In this document: positions 1 to 13,200 of the stretch, piece after piece | Layout of the letters: each line of letters begins with the position of its first letter | How positions within the stretch are numbered: the first letter of the stretch is position 1 | Assembly (NCBI GenBank): GCA_001949185.1 | Contig: BDGG01000001.1 | Span: forward strand, 2,869,324-2,933,323 | DNA: 64,000 nucleotides | Direction of reading: 5' to 3' | Source: Ramazzottius varieornatus | Lineage: Eukaryota; Tardigrada; Eutardigrada; Parachela; Ramazzottiidae | The notes under the pieces: model-generated | The model's input: only the letters and a program-made list of their open reading frames with translations | Told to the model about the DNA's origin: nothing | Databases searched by the model: none | Position numbers and translations under genes: made by a program

Positions 1-2140
1 GCACTAAAGTATGCGGCGCATTCAGCTGTGCGTAAGACGTTGATTTTCCCTTGGACTTTCAGGTCCGACAAGACCGAAAGTTCGGATCGGTCAATCTCCA
101 GCTGGCTTTCAGTCTTAAAACCAATATTTGTTGATGACTTCAGATCATGTTTACTGTTTTAGATGGGTATGTAAAAAGAACTAAACTGGCAAATGGGACT
201 TTGGAATTCCGGATTTTTGCGAGGACCTTCTGGAGTAGAAAATAGGAACATAGTAATATTAGGAATTCCTTTCCTATTTTCCATCCAAGGGCATTCGGCC
301 TGGAATTTACAACCTTAGGTGGTACGGTAGTTTCTCAATTAACACTCTGCGTACGACCGTCCTCTTTGTGTATACAATGACTCAGTTTTATTCACCTCCC
401 AGTTTTAGCTTTTGGTCTTTCGGGTCTGGGTTTTTTTTTTTGCATGTACCTCGGTCTTCTCACCAAAGCAACACCAATGACCAGTGGTCAGCAAAACCTC
501 AGCACGCTGGAAATTTTTTCTACGGTTTCGGGTGGTTTGGTGAAATTTGGTGTTTCGTCTCTTTGCGCGAGACACGTGCACAGTATTCGCTTAGAAAAAA
601 ACCGGAGCACTGGGGACAGTCTTATCTATCGAAACCGAGCCTGGGATAAATTTTGTAGTCATCAGTGCGGTCAGAAGAAAATCAAGAGACCAGTTCTCCC
701 TTTTGAGAGACGGCGTTCATGGCCTGCCCATTATCCAAATTATGAAATTCGGAAAATTGTCTATTGGTCGGACCAGCCTCCGCAATACGGTACCTACCAA
801 TAGAATTCCTGTATACACAAAGAGGACCTTAGTATTCTGCGGACATGAAAACGATCGTGCTGAAAATGTTAAGCTGCAAGTCTGATTTGTAACTTCCCTT
901 CTCGCACTATTTTTCTCATTCCTGCGCAAACTGGCAATTCTGAGCTGCAGATTCCATGGAATAAAACAAATAAAGCAATGGGGAGCTCCGACTTGGCGCA
1001 TTATGACTTGGATTGGATTAATCGGGTTTATCGTGCCGGACTTCGTGTAATATGGCACTCCACCTTTCTCTTCGTTGTTGCCAGCGTCGGTACTTGGATA
1101 AAGTTCCCCGCTTGTGGCCGCTGAACGACGTGCGGTCGTCACAACACCAAATTAGCGAAATCCTTCGCCTCTATCCTTCTTCGTTCGACAACCAAGTTGC
1201 ATGTTTACAGGCGAGGATGGCGCCACTGGCGTTTTCATCCATGCATCCACTTCAGACTGTAACGCAAACCCCACAACCTTCGTCGGAGTCCGGCTCGTTC
1301 TCGCATTCTTCCACCGCTTCCTCACCCATTCCTGTGATCTAATGCACGAGCATGAGATCACTACAGTCCGGTCGCTCGAAATCTGGTACCTGATTTTTCG
1401 ATTTAAAAATGAAGGAATCGTGCAAAATTAACGATACTGCGAGCCATACCGACACAGCCGGTCCACATGCGGGTTGATTACTTGATCATATCAGTAAAGC
1501 TACGGTACAATTTGGGTCTAATGTAATTTCGGCCTTGGCTTGTCGTGCTGTATGGCGAATGTATAGCAGACTTCAAAACAAAATCGGAGAAATAGGTACC
1601 AGATTTCAATCGACCGGACTGTATTGAACAGTTCGCTGACGGTCAATGACTGCGGTAGATTGTAACGAGCGCACCCCTCTGTACTCAGGGGTCCTTCAAG
1701 CCATGCATGCTAGCTCTTGCTAGAATAACTGCCGCTCCGGATGGTTATATCTGATTCACAATTCGTCTCCAACTTAAATATTTGGGAAAGGTTATCTCGA
1801 TCAACCGCATCCGGATGACGGACCTGACCATTGAAGAGCGGAGATTTCTACGTTGGTTTGAACTGTTCAATCTTCAGAACCCTGCTGTTGTATCCGGATC
1901 CGATTCGAGTTGTGTCCATCTACCATGGACTGAGCCGGATCAGTTGCAACGGTATGCGAGAGTTCCTCCGTTGTGTTTTTCCTAACCGCTAAATGCCACA
2001 TTATTCGCACCAAACTGGAATAACAGCAATCATGTCATTTAACAAATAAATATGTCGGGATGCCTCCGTCTCATCACGTTATGGTGGCATCTTCTGCTCT
2101 GACTTTGATCCCGTTGGTAACGGCATTCATAGAGAGCTAG
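1..2140. other. Gene-poor region, nothing recognised
   Basis: Only short open frames without recognisable motifs, domain signatures or convincing splice structure are present on either strand. I see no RNA gene, tandem array or transposon motif here. It may be the 3' flank of a gene outside the window, but nothing supports that directly. Confidence 0.4.
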
Positions 2141-2192
2141 CACGTGTTAGGAACCCTCACAAAACTGCTGGCGACCCTGCTTTTCGCTGAAA

Positions 2193-2336
2193 TTTCCGAT
2201 GCTAGATATATGGACTGGGCAGGTCAAGTGGACAAGGTGGTAGCCAAATGCAGGAAAAGACTTTACTCCATCAAAGCCTTTTTCCCTCGTCGTTTCGGTA
2301 TGGTCAAGCAGCTTCTATTTTCCGATGCTAGATATA
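2193..2336 (+). repeat. 109-bp LINE fragment between 18-bp direct repeats
   Basis: Positions about 2209-2319 copy about 5317-5425 of the retrotransposon downstream with only about two mismatches. The copied piece is internal to the reverse-transcriptase ORF's C-terminal part, not a 5'-truncated tail. It is flanked by the same 18-bp word, TTTCCGATGCTAGATATA, at 2193-2210 and 2319-2336. The inserted unit plus one repeat copy is 126 bp, so the reading frame crossing it stays open. The flanking repeats look like a target-site duplication or the footprint of templated break repair. Confidence 0.8.
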
Positions 2337-2999
2337 GGCTGCTTCAGTTTTACCAGCTTCTTTGCTTTCGGATGCTTGAAAGACTAACTCCTCGCCACAG
2401 ACATTTCCTACGGCAACTTGTTGACCACCCCGAAGCGAGAGACAGATTTACTGTGCGCAACGAAATACTGTAATGTGCTTCCCACCAATCACAGTTTCAA
2501 CAGCATTTACATCTGTTCTACCGACGTGGTATGCAGGCACGAGCGTCTTGTTCTTCGTACCGAGTGGTCGTACGGTGCACGCAACCCAATGGTCCTAAGA
2601 GCAACGTGCGAAGCTCGGTGGGACACATGATTCAGAAGATACTGGGATCGGACTCGAAGTACCGCAATCAGTCAATTGAACACGAGCGAGCATTACTTTT
2701 TCACTTTTTCGAAATCAGCGTGACCAAACGAACGAGTTCTAGAACTTCCCGGGTACCCGCATAACCGTGCGGCAGCACAAACATACTGCTTTTACATATG
2801 ATTTTCTCAATCTCAATTTCTCCGTTCCCCATCATCCTCTCTTGTCTGCACCTTCTTGGCCCCCAATGGTAGTTGAGAGCTCCCTGCTTGCCAAAGTAGG
2901 AACTTTATGACGCTACAGGCGCATTCGGATCGGCAGTTGGCAAGCCAAGGGACCTCCGTCGAGTGAGTCACTCCCTAAATATCTGTCTTACCGAGGAAG

Positions 3000-5985
3000 A
3001 TCTCTCTCTCTTTCGAGGCGTTTTCTCTCTTACAGATCGCCATGCCTGTACCACAACACACAGGAGAAGTTGGGAGGAAGCTAGCAGTCCGGTACGCGAA
3101 CGGTATCCAGAACAAGAGCGAAGAAGTTAAGAAGTGGATGGAAGAAGGGAAAGCGGATGTCGTTGCGCTTGTTGAGACCATGGCTGACATGGCTACGGTT
3201 GATTGCTCTTTCTGCGACCTTGATCATTACAAGCTCGAACGATTTGATCGGTTTGGATGCAGAAAATAGTCTGGTGGTGGTGTTGCGCTAGCCGTCAAGA
3301 AAGACATCCAGATCATCAGGATGTATGAACTGGAGGTTGCAGGTCTCGAAGTTTTATGGGTAAAGGTAATAGCATTACGCATGAACTTGTTGCTAGGAGT
3401 GATCTACGCTCCTGGCTACGACGACGACGTCTTCGGTAAGCTACGTACCTCCATGGAGCACATTCCTCCCTATCTTCGTCGAAACATCGTCCTAGTCGGG
3501 GATTTCAACTGCTCGGAACTTGACTGGTCGAGGGATGCTGGCGGCGCATCGGAGAGAGAAAGAGACTTCCCGTCCCTTCAGAAAGAGTTCCGGCTATGGC
3601 AGAAAATGAAAGAACGTACGAGACAGCGTGGAAGCAGCAGCTCATCGCTCGACCTCGTCTTCTCCTCCGAATTTAGTCTAGTTCGTGGTGTGCGGATCAC
3701 TAAGCCTCCTGCAGCTACCAATGACAACCATGGCATACGATTCAGCCTCGAGATCATGACGCCAAAGACGACGGTGAAGCCAAGGAAGAAATGGATAGTT
3801 GATGACGACGGTGCAAGAAACTTTCGCACCAGCCTTTCTTCCGTTGATTGGGGTGCTTTCTCTGTTATGCACTGTAATGCTGACGTGGCAGTTATATCGT
3901 TTCAGGAACTGTTTCTCGCTACAGCAAAAGACTGCTTCCAGCTCAGGTCTGTAGGATCCAGACGCCCTCTACGTCCCTCGCTTTCGGCCACGACTGTTGA
4001 AAGTCAACGAAAGTCCAGAGGTGCCTTTCAGAAATGGAGGAGGGAAAAGGATTCGAAAGATTACGATGCTGGGAGGGAATCGGAAATCCGTAGCAAGAGA
4101 CTGATTCGCGCTGATCGATATCGAAAACTCCGTACCATCGCATCGTCATCCAAAAGAAACCAACGAGCAGTCTGGCAGTATCTCGAGAAGAACACCGTCT
4201 CAAATCCGCTCCCTCCCATTCCGATTCCAGGCAGCGAAGACAGATATCTGGTTCATCCTCAAGACAAAGCATACCATATCAGCACTGTCCTCGCCAAAGA
4301 GTACGTCGATTGTTCGGCCCACTGCAGCCAGCAATACAAGTCCCTACCATGTCGAATAACTCCACCATCCTCTGTCCATTGTCCTGAACTGCAGATCTCG
4401 ACTTCATCGATTCTGAGCATCATCCGCAAGCTGGACGCCCGAAAAGCAGCTGGATTCTCTCTCATTACAAACCATCTTCTTAAGATTGCAGGTACGACCA
4501 TCATCTACCCTCTCTCGACACTCTTCAACCTGATCCTTCTGTCGGGAAAGTTTCCCACAGCCTGGAAGAGGGCAGACGTCGTTGCCGTTCCGAAGAAAGG
4601 CGGCTTCCCCTTCCGCCCAATATCACTCCTGCCTCCCCTCTCAAAGCTCTTCGAGAAAATTCTTGCCGACCATGTCACCCACTTCCTCGATGGCAACGAG
4701 CTGTACTCTGATTCTCAGTTTGGTTTTAGGCGTCAGTGGTCCACGGAGATGCAGCTCTTGCAGGTGTGTCATTAGTTCTCGCAGGTCCTTCTGGAGAGGA
4801 AAAAAGCAGACGTCATCTTTCTCGATTGTATCAAGGCCTTCGACAGACTACCGCATGACGTCATAGTCACTAGTCTCCAGAAGCATGGCGTGGATGAACA
4901 CCTCCTGGCACTCTTCATTGACTACTTGAAAGGTGGAAGTCAGAGAGTGATGGTAGATGGTTTCTTTCCAGAAGAGATAGCAGTGAAGTCTGGAGTACCT
5001 CAGGGTTCCATCCTGGGGCCTACCTTCTTCACTGCTGCAGCCTCTCGGGAGCTGTCCAGTCAAGAGTACTACAGTAAGCAGATGACATCGTCCTGTACAG
5101 AAAGGTGAGTGGTGAAGAAGACTGCCATGCTTTGCAGGAAGACCTGAACAACTTGGCAAAGTGGTGTTCCGAGGTTGGACTCGAGATCAACCCCGAAAAA
5201 TCGCAGCATCTCCGCATCTCTAATAAGATCAAAAAGACTGCCATTCCAGCTGGTAGCTACAGCTTCAATGCAGTGTTCGTCCCGACCGAAGCCTAGGTGT
5301 GACGATCTCGAGCCGAATGGACTGGGCAGGTCAAGTGGACAAGGTGGGAGCCAAATGCAGAAAAAGACTTTACTCCATCAAAGCCTTTTTCCCTCGTCGT
5401 TTCGGTATGGTCAAGCAGCTTCTATTCAAGAGCTTAGTTCGATCAGTAATAGACTATGCTTCATCATCATGGCACACCACTGGGAAAGGGCTACAAAAGA
5501 AGCTTGAGAACATCCAAAAGAAATTCCTGCAGAGTATTCGCCTGGGCTGCTTGGAAGGTAACGAAAGACACGATGCAGACTTCGCGCAATACCGGCAACA
5601 TCTCGGCGAGACTGGGTGGCATCCCTTATGGCAAAGAAGACTAGAAGGTATTCTGTTAAATACTTACAAGATCTGGAAAGACATGTTTGCAGGTGGCGAC
5701 CTCATCATGAAAAGAGAAATGCCCGGAAGGACCACCAAGAGCCAGTCCAAAGATTTCCTCCTGTCACCTGTCAGCTTCACTCCAGCATCGTGCAAGCCGT
5801 TAGACTCCACTATCGCCTCCTTCGCCTACGTTGCTGCAGAGATTCTCAAAGATCCACTCTTTAGCCCTAGTCCTGGTCAGTTGCTCACTCTTGGCGCTTT
5901 TAAGAACTACTTGTTAAACTTTAAATTTTCAAACCTGAAGTGGTGCAAGGATTTTATCGATCCTCTGTTGGTTGTATAGTTGTTG
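3000..5985 (+). mobile_element. Degenerate LINE-type (non-LTR) retrotransposon with endonuclease and reverse transcriptase
   Basis: Around 3042-3770 the translation resembles an apurinic-type endonuclease/exonuclease domain: an early VVALVET segment, GVIYAPG and then VGDFNC. From about 4400 it becomes reverse transcriptase: DARKAAG, RPISLLP, FGFR, then CIKAFDR, GVPQGSILGP, and an ADD core at 5078-5086 that has shifted out of the preceding frame. The region after the polymerase (5300-5979) has the VDYASSSW-type block seen in CR1/Jockey-like elements. In-frame TAG codons at 3267 and 4773 and at least two frameshifts (about 5040-5105 and about 5290) inactivate it. No LTRs or gag-type zinc knuckles are visible. 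The 3' end is uncertain; an AT-rich stretch follows at 6020-6065. The clade assignment is inference. Confidence 0.88.
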
Positions 5986-5999
5986 TATTTTTGTACAGC

Positions 6000-6550
6000 A
6001 GCTCTTTTTCTCCACGGCTTTCTTGCCAATTTTTTTATTTTGTATTATTTTTTTCAAATTTTGTCCCCTAAGCGCTTAGCCTGGCAGAGCATTCGGACAA
6101 GGTTATTATTACCAGGCCAGCGTGGTCCATCAAAAAGGCGAGGTACGCCCTGTCCGCGTTGCAAATGTACTGTACCTGCTCCAGTTTTCAGGTTAGCTAT
6201 CATAAACGTTGCCTCCGCGCCGGCTGAAGAGGGCATCCAGCCTCCCGAGTACGATACTGTCGGGGCAGAGCGAGAAGCCGGGCAGAACGAGTTAGTTGTT
6301 TGATGGAAGGACAGAAGCCTCGCAACACCCTATCAGGTCCACATCGAGCGAACCGACACCACCTGGTTGTTGCCGAAGAAGTAGCTCATGAGCTAGTGCT
6401 CGCTGCTCAGGTTGTACATAAATTTACGCTGTACGTAAAGTTGGCTTCTGTTTCGTAAACCAGTTGATATATCTTTTTTATTGATGCAAAAACCCTCAGT
6501 GCTGCTCAAGCTTTCGGCTAGGAAAAAATGAAAAACAAAAAAATTTATCA
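6000..6550. other. Flank of retrotransposon, no gene seen
   Basis: AT-rich run (6020-6065) followed by unique sequence. The LINE 3' untranslated region may continue into this area, but I cannot place its end. No coding exon is recognised before the minus-strand CBM14 gene begins to be readable at 6561. Confidence 0.35.
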
Positions 6551-6560
6551 GTTCAGTTTG

Positions 6561-9500
6561 TTACAGGCTAACTTCATGGGAAGTCTGATTTCTAGACTCA
6601 ATATGCCTTCTAGAAACATGGCACTTAACGTTCTCTTCTTTGTCACAAGCTTTGATAACTGAATTGAATCTAAGACCTTCTGAGCACTGAAAAGGAATAA
6701 AAGAGTCGAACTCGCAATGGAAGAACGTCCTACAGGTCTCGGATTTTTTATCCACGAACAGGCCTGTTCTTCCTTGGCAGTCGAAGTTGAATCCTTTATC
6801 AGCTTTCTGTAAAGTAAATCCTGATTAGTAGGAGTACTATGGAGTCTTCAGGCTAATCATCGCAGTTTCGGTTGTGCTAACCGCTACTCGGAGTTGAGCA
6901 AATCCCGGAGACCCAGACACCAGGCAGTTTACGTTGGACGGAAGATCGCACGCGCCAAGCTTCTCGTTGAACCGAAGCTGGAAATGAAACACACACTTCA
7001 TAGTTTTAGAAACAACAGGTACCAATAATCTACGCACGTTGTTGGGACAGGTGAAGGAAAAGTTCTTTCCGTCCACCCGGCAGTAATAGTAACCCTGGCA
7101 CTTCGTGGTTACATCCGCGAAGAACCCATATTTTCCAGGTACACAATTGAAGGGTTTTGCTCTTGGAGGTGTTCGCAAGAATGGCTCCATGCGAGACTCT
7201 TGGGCGTCCAAAGGCGTTGGTCGAATGGACATCTAAGAGAAAAAAGCCGAATTGATACAGCGAACTGCCCTTAAACCTGAAGTACAGTCGAGTACAGTCG
7301 AATACAAACCCCGATCGCTGAGTCTCGCCCTGCGAAAGCGTCGATGGGTAGATCTCGAGACATCGGGTTGCTGTTACCGGATAGTCTTTCTGGCCAGTCA
7401 CAACTTCCAATTTGGAAATTGAACACCAAATTGTCCTGACATTCCGACTTCCTGGCAGTTCCATCTTGCTCGCAGAAGTAGTATACCGATGGTGTACTTG
7501 GATTGCCAAAATATCCCCGCTTTCCGGTGCAGTCGAACTCCTGACCCTGGATGCACAGTATATTGATGAGGTACTTGAGGCTAGGAGCAGAGAGGAAGAC
7601 GTACCCCAGAATAAGGACCTCGGAAAATGTTTTCCGGCCAGTCACATGCGGCTTTTGCATCCTTGAAAAGTCTTACGTGTTACATGTCCAACAACACAGC
7701 GATATACATAGTATAAATACTATCAATATATGGCAGGTGGTTCTTACGTTGAATCTGAGATTGGAGGGGCAAACAAACCGATGTTTCCTTCCATCTTGTT
7801 CGCAGTAGTAAAACACGCGATATTCTCTGGCTGAATCTCCGAAAAACCCAGATCGGCCTTGACAGTCAAAGAACGGCGAATCGTTCCAGGTTGGCGTGTT
7901 TGCCTGTATGAAGGAAAGTCAGGTAGATGTCTGTACAGCTGTAAAAGAACACCGGGACCAAAAAGGTGGGCCTATTTGGCAGGACTAACCGGTCCCGCTC
8001 GCTGGAGCTGGCAGTTTACGTTCTTTGCCCAGTCGCATACTCCGATCGAAGCGTTGTATTTTAGATCCGCAGGGCATCGATACTGAAACTTCGAACCGTC
8101 GGCTTTACAGTAATGGTACACTCCTGCCGAGAGTTTGGATGGTAAGAATTGGTTTTCAGCGTTGGCGCCATTAGTTAAAGACGACGCCCCAAAGGTGGTC
8201 ACTTGGATAACTTACGACAATCTTCGCTCAGGTCCGGATAATAACCAATTCTTCCCGTACAGTCAAAACCTCCGCCAGTATTGATCACACCGTACGAAGC
8301 TCCGGTGCTCTGCGAAATAAGCAGAGGTAAGCATGAGACATTTTGAATCTCTAAGACCAAAAACGAACTGCGAGTACAAAGCAGTCGTGATTGACGATGG
8401 TCTTCCTGCTTTCCGTAATGAAAGGAAAGTGGCGCACCGGCGGTCGTGCCAGGAATTGGCGGAAAAGGCGTGGTTGACCGGAATGACGTCAGGCGTCTCA
8501 CATTTGGTAAACTTCATTTTTCTGGTTTTCAGAGCATTCCAAGACTCTCAGCTTACCTGACGGTTATCCCATAGTGGTCCTGAGTATCCTCCAGAACCCT
8601 GGTTGTTGCCGTAGTTAGAGTTCGAGCCGTAGGAACTGCTGGATCCCACGGGAGCAAAGTAACCGCTGCCTGACATTACGGGGCGCTGTGCGTCGTTATT
8701 CTGATCGGATGCGTATGAACTGGACTGGGCTTGATGGATTTCGTAGCCTGCATTTCCGCTTGGTCCAGAGTTCCCTCCATACCCAGGTGAGTAAGACTGT
8801 TGATTCAACGCTCCTTGGTTGTTTCCACCGTTGTTGTATCCAGGTTGTTGCTGTCCACCTGCCGAGTTGCCGTTACCGGAAGTGCTTCCATACGAACCGG
8901 ATTCGCCCGACTGTACAGCAAAGTTTTGCTGATTAAACACCTTTGGCTGAAGGTCTGGGATCGAGCTCTGTTGCCGGTTGCTTGCTGTGAAGTCTGGAGC
9001 ATGGGAGAAACCACGGGAGAACGGATTGTCAGGCTGTTGTTCATCCAGCTGGGGTCCAAAACCGTGCTGTTTGTGGAAGACGAAAGTAGGTGGCGCATTC
9101 GGCACGATTTGATTGTTGACGCTGTGTTGCTCTTGATTGACAGGGATGATACCAGCATTTTCTTGTCTGTTGATGAAGGGCGGTTGACCATTCAACAGCT
9201 GCCGTTCACTCAAAGTATTCCCGTTGTTCCTGTCGCCCACCTGGACAGCTTGATTGGGAAAAGTTGGAGCAGTGTTTTTCTGAGCTGTGGAGAAAGGAAA
9301 CTGAGGATTCGACTGGATGTTGTTAACAGCAGGTTTGCTGTCAGGAGGTACGTTCACAACAGACTGAGAGTTTCTGTCGATATTTTCCTGTTGCTGTTGT
9401 GGGTTGACTTGCTGCTGTTGGTTGAACAATGGCCTATCGTTCGATACTTGGATATTGAACTTCTGCTCCTGAATACCATTATGTACCGAATTTTGGTTAG

Positions 9501-9693
9501 GTTGCTGAATGTTCACCTCTTGAACGAAGGGCGGCCGGAAGTTCTGCATGAAAGGCTGTTCGCTTGGAACACTGTTGGGATGGACAAGCTGGACGTCATT
9601 GCCAAAACCGTTCACTGGGCGATTTGCGAACATGTTCGGGTTCTGGTTTGTATTCTGCATCGGTTGTTGGTTACCAAACGAGTTTCCAAAATT

Positions 9694-9730
<37 letters not shown>

Positions 9731-10110
9731 CGGTCTTGTGCAAAACTCACGGCGTTCGCAGGTTCTTGGTTAGCAAACGAAACCATACCAAAACTTTGTT
9801 GTCGCTCTTGTGGAATAGTATTAACCGACTCTTGACTGTTTAGGACGGTGTTCAACTGTGCTCCACCTGGACTGACTGGATTCGCTGGGACCAAGTTGCC
9901 CTGTGGCGGAAATGGACCGAAGTTCTCCCGAGGAAGGAACGACGGAGCGCTCTGGTCCACTGGTCTGAAGTTTGGCGGTAAGTCGCGAATGTCGAGTGTT
10001 TGCGATTGTCCTTGGTTTTGATTTGGCTGTTGGACGTTCTCGTTTTGATTGGGAAATATTTGCTGGAAGTTTGGATTTTGTTGAGCCAGGCCGAATTCTG
10101 GTGCTGGGTT

Positions 10111-10155
<45 letters not shown>

Positions 10156-10171
10156 TTGCTGTTGCTGCTGC

Positions 10172-10269
<98 letters not shown>

Positions 10270-13200
10270 GAGTTGTTGCTGGTGGTGCTGTTGCGCGAGG
10301 TTTTCGCTGTTGATCAGGACTTCGTGTTGTCCAATAGAATGGAGTTGAGGTGCGAAACCATTTTGATTGATGGAAATAGGCGGTAGGTTGTTGGTATTGG
10401 GTACTCCGTTTTGAATCCTCGCAATCAGGTCCTCTTGTGACCCAAACCCGAATGTTTGCTGGATCTGAGGTGGCTGTGTGTTGATGGGGATAATACCGTC
10501 TCTCTGTGGAAGGCCGGGAGCAGGTCCGACGAGTATCTGAGGCTGATTTGGGAAGAGGGTCGGTCCCACAAGGACGGCTTGACCGTTCCGCACGTCGGTG
10601 AAAGCCATAGCGTCGTTCAGGTTGTTGGTGTTGTCAAGACGGTTGTTCATATTCGCTGACAGTGTCATCTGTGTGTTGGGAATCATGGGCATGTTGGCGT
10701 TGATTTGCTGAATGTTTGGGATGTTGAAATTAGGAAACGGAACGGGCTGAGGTATCTGGCCTAGTCGGAAGTCCAGTGAGTTGTCAGTGATGCTGGTACT
10801 TCCTCCTCGACTGCACACCACGTTTCTTTCGAGATCACAGATTCCAGTCCCTGTGAAATGACTTGGGTCAGGCTTGAGTACCGTATTGCAATGCAGTCTA
10901 CGGAACGTTCGTCTAGACTTACGTTCGTTAAAGATCTGGCCTGACGGACACTGAAGCCGTGTCTTTTTGCCGAATGCATTGCAAGAGTAGTAGATATGAC
11001 AGTTTTGTGACGTATCAGCGAAGAGTCCCATCTTTCCCGAACAGTCGAACTCCTAGAACAGGAAGTCACAGGTCGAAAACAGTCAAGCTGGGGGACGTCG
11101 AGCTTTACTTACATCGAAGGTCCTTGCAGACAGCGCCAAGCAGTCGACGTTTTGAGGGTCGTCACACGCTCCACTACGAAATTACTTCCGTGTTGGTCAG
11201 TTATTATTTAATGGGTGAAGGAAGGTTTTAGATTTGGAACGTACTTCACTTCGTTGTACAGTAAAATTCCAGGGCACGTGAAACTGAAATTCGTAATGAG
11301 GAATATACATATGAGACTGGTCTGCAGATCTGTGTGTCATGTCGTTGCCTTACTTGTAGGTTCGTCCTTCACTTGAGCAGAAATAATAGGATCGACATTC
11401 GCTCAGAGGGTCGGGATAGAAACCAATCTTGTCGGCACAGAATCCACCTCCGGCCTAATGAGTAGACAAAGTTCGTTAGTCCTTTTCTGTAAACTATCAA
11501 GCTGCAGGATGCTGCGTGTGGCCTTGATCTTGTTTGATCGTTTTGTCTTGATGAGGCGAAGGAGTGAACGGACGGACATAAGCAAGAGTAGGTTCTCTGT
11601 CTTACCAACAAGGAGCTACATGAGACGCGCGACGGATGGTCACAAATCCCGAGATTCTCGTTAAATCTCAAGTGTGCCGGACATGGCATGAGATGTTTAG
11701 GACCGTTGGGCATACACACCCTACAGTCACAAACTGGCCGTTAGTATTCACACTGTTATTTAGCCACTCTAAACACATTGATCTTGACTTTGTTCTCTTA
11801 CCAGTAGGAAGTACATCCCGACGCGATATCGGCAAACAAACCGAATTTTCCGCTGCAGTCAAAGTTCTGCGGAAGATCCTGCAAAGTGTACGATAATTTT
11901 GAATTTCAGACGCCAGGAAATTTACCATGTGAGCACTGAAAAAAGTGATCTTACAAATACTCTGTAAATATGCAAAATAGGTTTTCGTTAGGCGATATTT
12001 TGGGTTGATCTTTGGAGAAACCGATGTTTTTTGGAAATTTGATAAAAAAATTTCAAAGTCGAACGTAAACGCAAACCCGCATTGGAAATGTATTTGAGGC
12101 AACATCAATTGCACGACTGACGATCAGAATATTTTCTCTTTAATGATATTCTATTTCATTGTTTGATCGTCATGACGCGGTTCTTACGTCTCTTGCGGTA
12201 AAGCCCAAATCGTTGTCGGGCGCAGGAACTTGCTGAAGATGCGTTGAAGCGGGCTGTTGGTCCAAGTTAGCAGCAATAGTAACATCCGTCTTCCCGTTCG
12301 AAGCAATAGATATTTCCACACCACCTCCAGATTTTGGCGGGTCTAAAATGAAGAGCATCACCATGAGGGGAAACAGACGCATTGCATTGTAGCGCGGGTA
12401 CTTTGTTGGTTTGCTGCATTGGTGGCGCTAATGGTGGATTGGCGACTGAATGGTCCAGAAAGCACGTAAGAGGCCGGTGTGACAGGTCCGCAGTTCTGAG
12501 GTAGATCGCATGCCCCGCAGTTCTGAAACAATTATACGTATCAACTTTTGAACATAACCTCTCCGTCAAAATTAGCTTGTCTAAAGGTGAAATGCCGGCT
12601 CTGCGACTCACTTCGTTGAACAACAAGCCGTCAGGACAGCGGAAATGACTTTTTTCACCAGACGGAGAACAGAAGAAGTACGAAGAGCGGTCCTTGCTGA
12701 ATGGGTCGTTGTAGAAGCCAGCTTTGCCCGTACAATCAAAGGCCTGCCGTGACGGAAACAAAAGGGTTTACAGAATTTGCGCCGACTGGAATAATATGTT
12801 ACGCAAACATTTAGCGCTCTGGCGGTTTCTCACAAGCAACAACTCTATATGGTTCGTCCAGATTTAGGTAATTGTTAATTGGCTTGACAGAACTAACTTT
12901 TTCATACCTTTTCTACAGAACAAGTGACGGAGGCACTTGGCTTTTGGCATGACAAGGTGTCTTGATCGAATATCAAGCCAGCTGGGCAGGATAGCTTGTC
13001 GAACGATCCACTGAAATTTGAAAGCATAATATTATCGTTGTTGATTGACTCGATCAGTCTTACGATGAATCAGGAAGTGCTGTGTAACCCGAATCAAAAA
13101 TCAAATGAAAACTTGGGCTACCTTGTAGTAACAGTACCGGATTTCGAGAGTTGCAATTATTACTTGTTGATCAATCAAAATTAGCAGACTGATAATGGGG

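Noticed and set aside
6837-6839. TAG at 6837 as the end of the ten-domain CBM14 gene
   Set aside because: A further complete six-cysteine CBM14 domain follows at 6785-6610. It joins in phase if the GTTAGC donor at 6882-6876 is used. I kept the longer model but regard the short form as a possible isoform.
8800-10386. Long plus-strand open frames (Leu-rich and Ala-rich) opposite the polyQ exon
   Set aside because: They are antisense shadows of the CAG/CAA-rich linker. The minus-strand reading continues into CBM14 domains with proper splice sites, and the plus-strand products are low-complexity with no start context.
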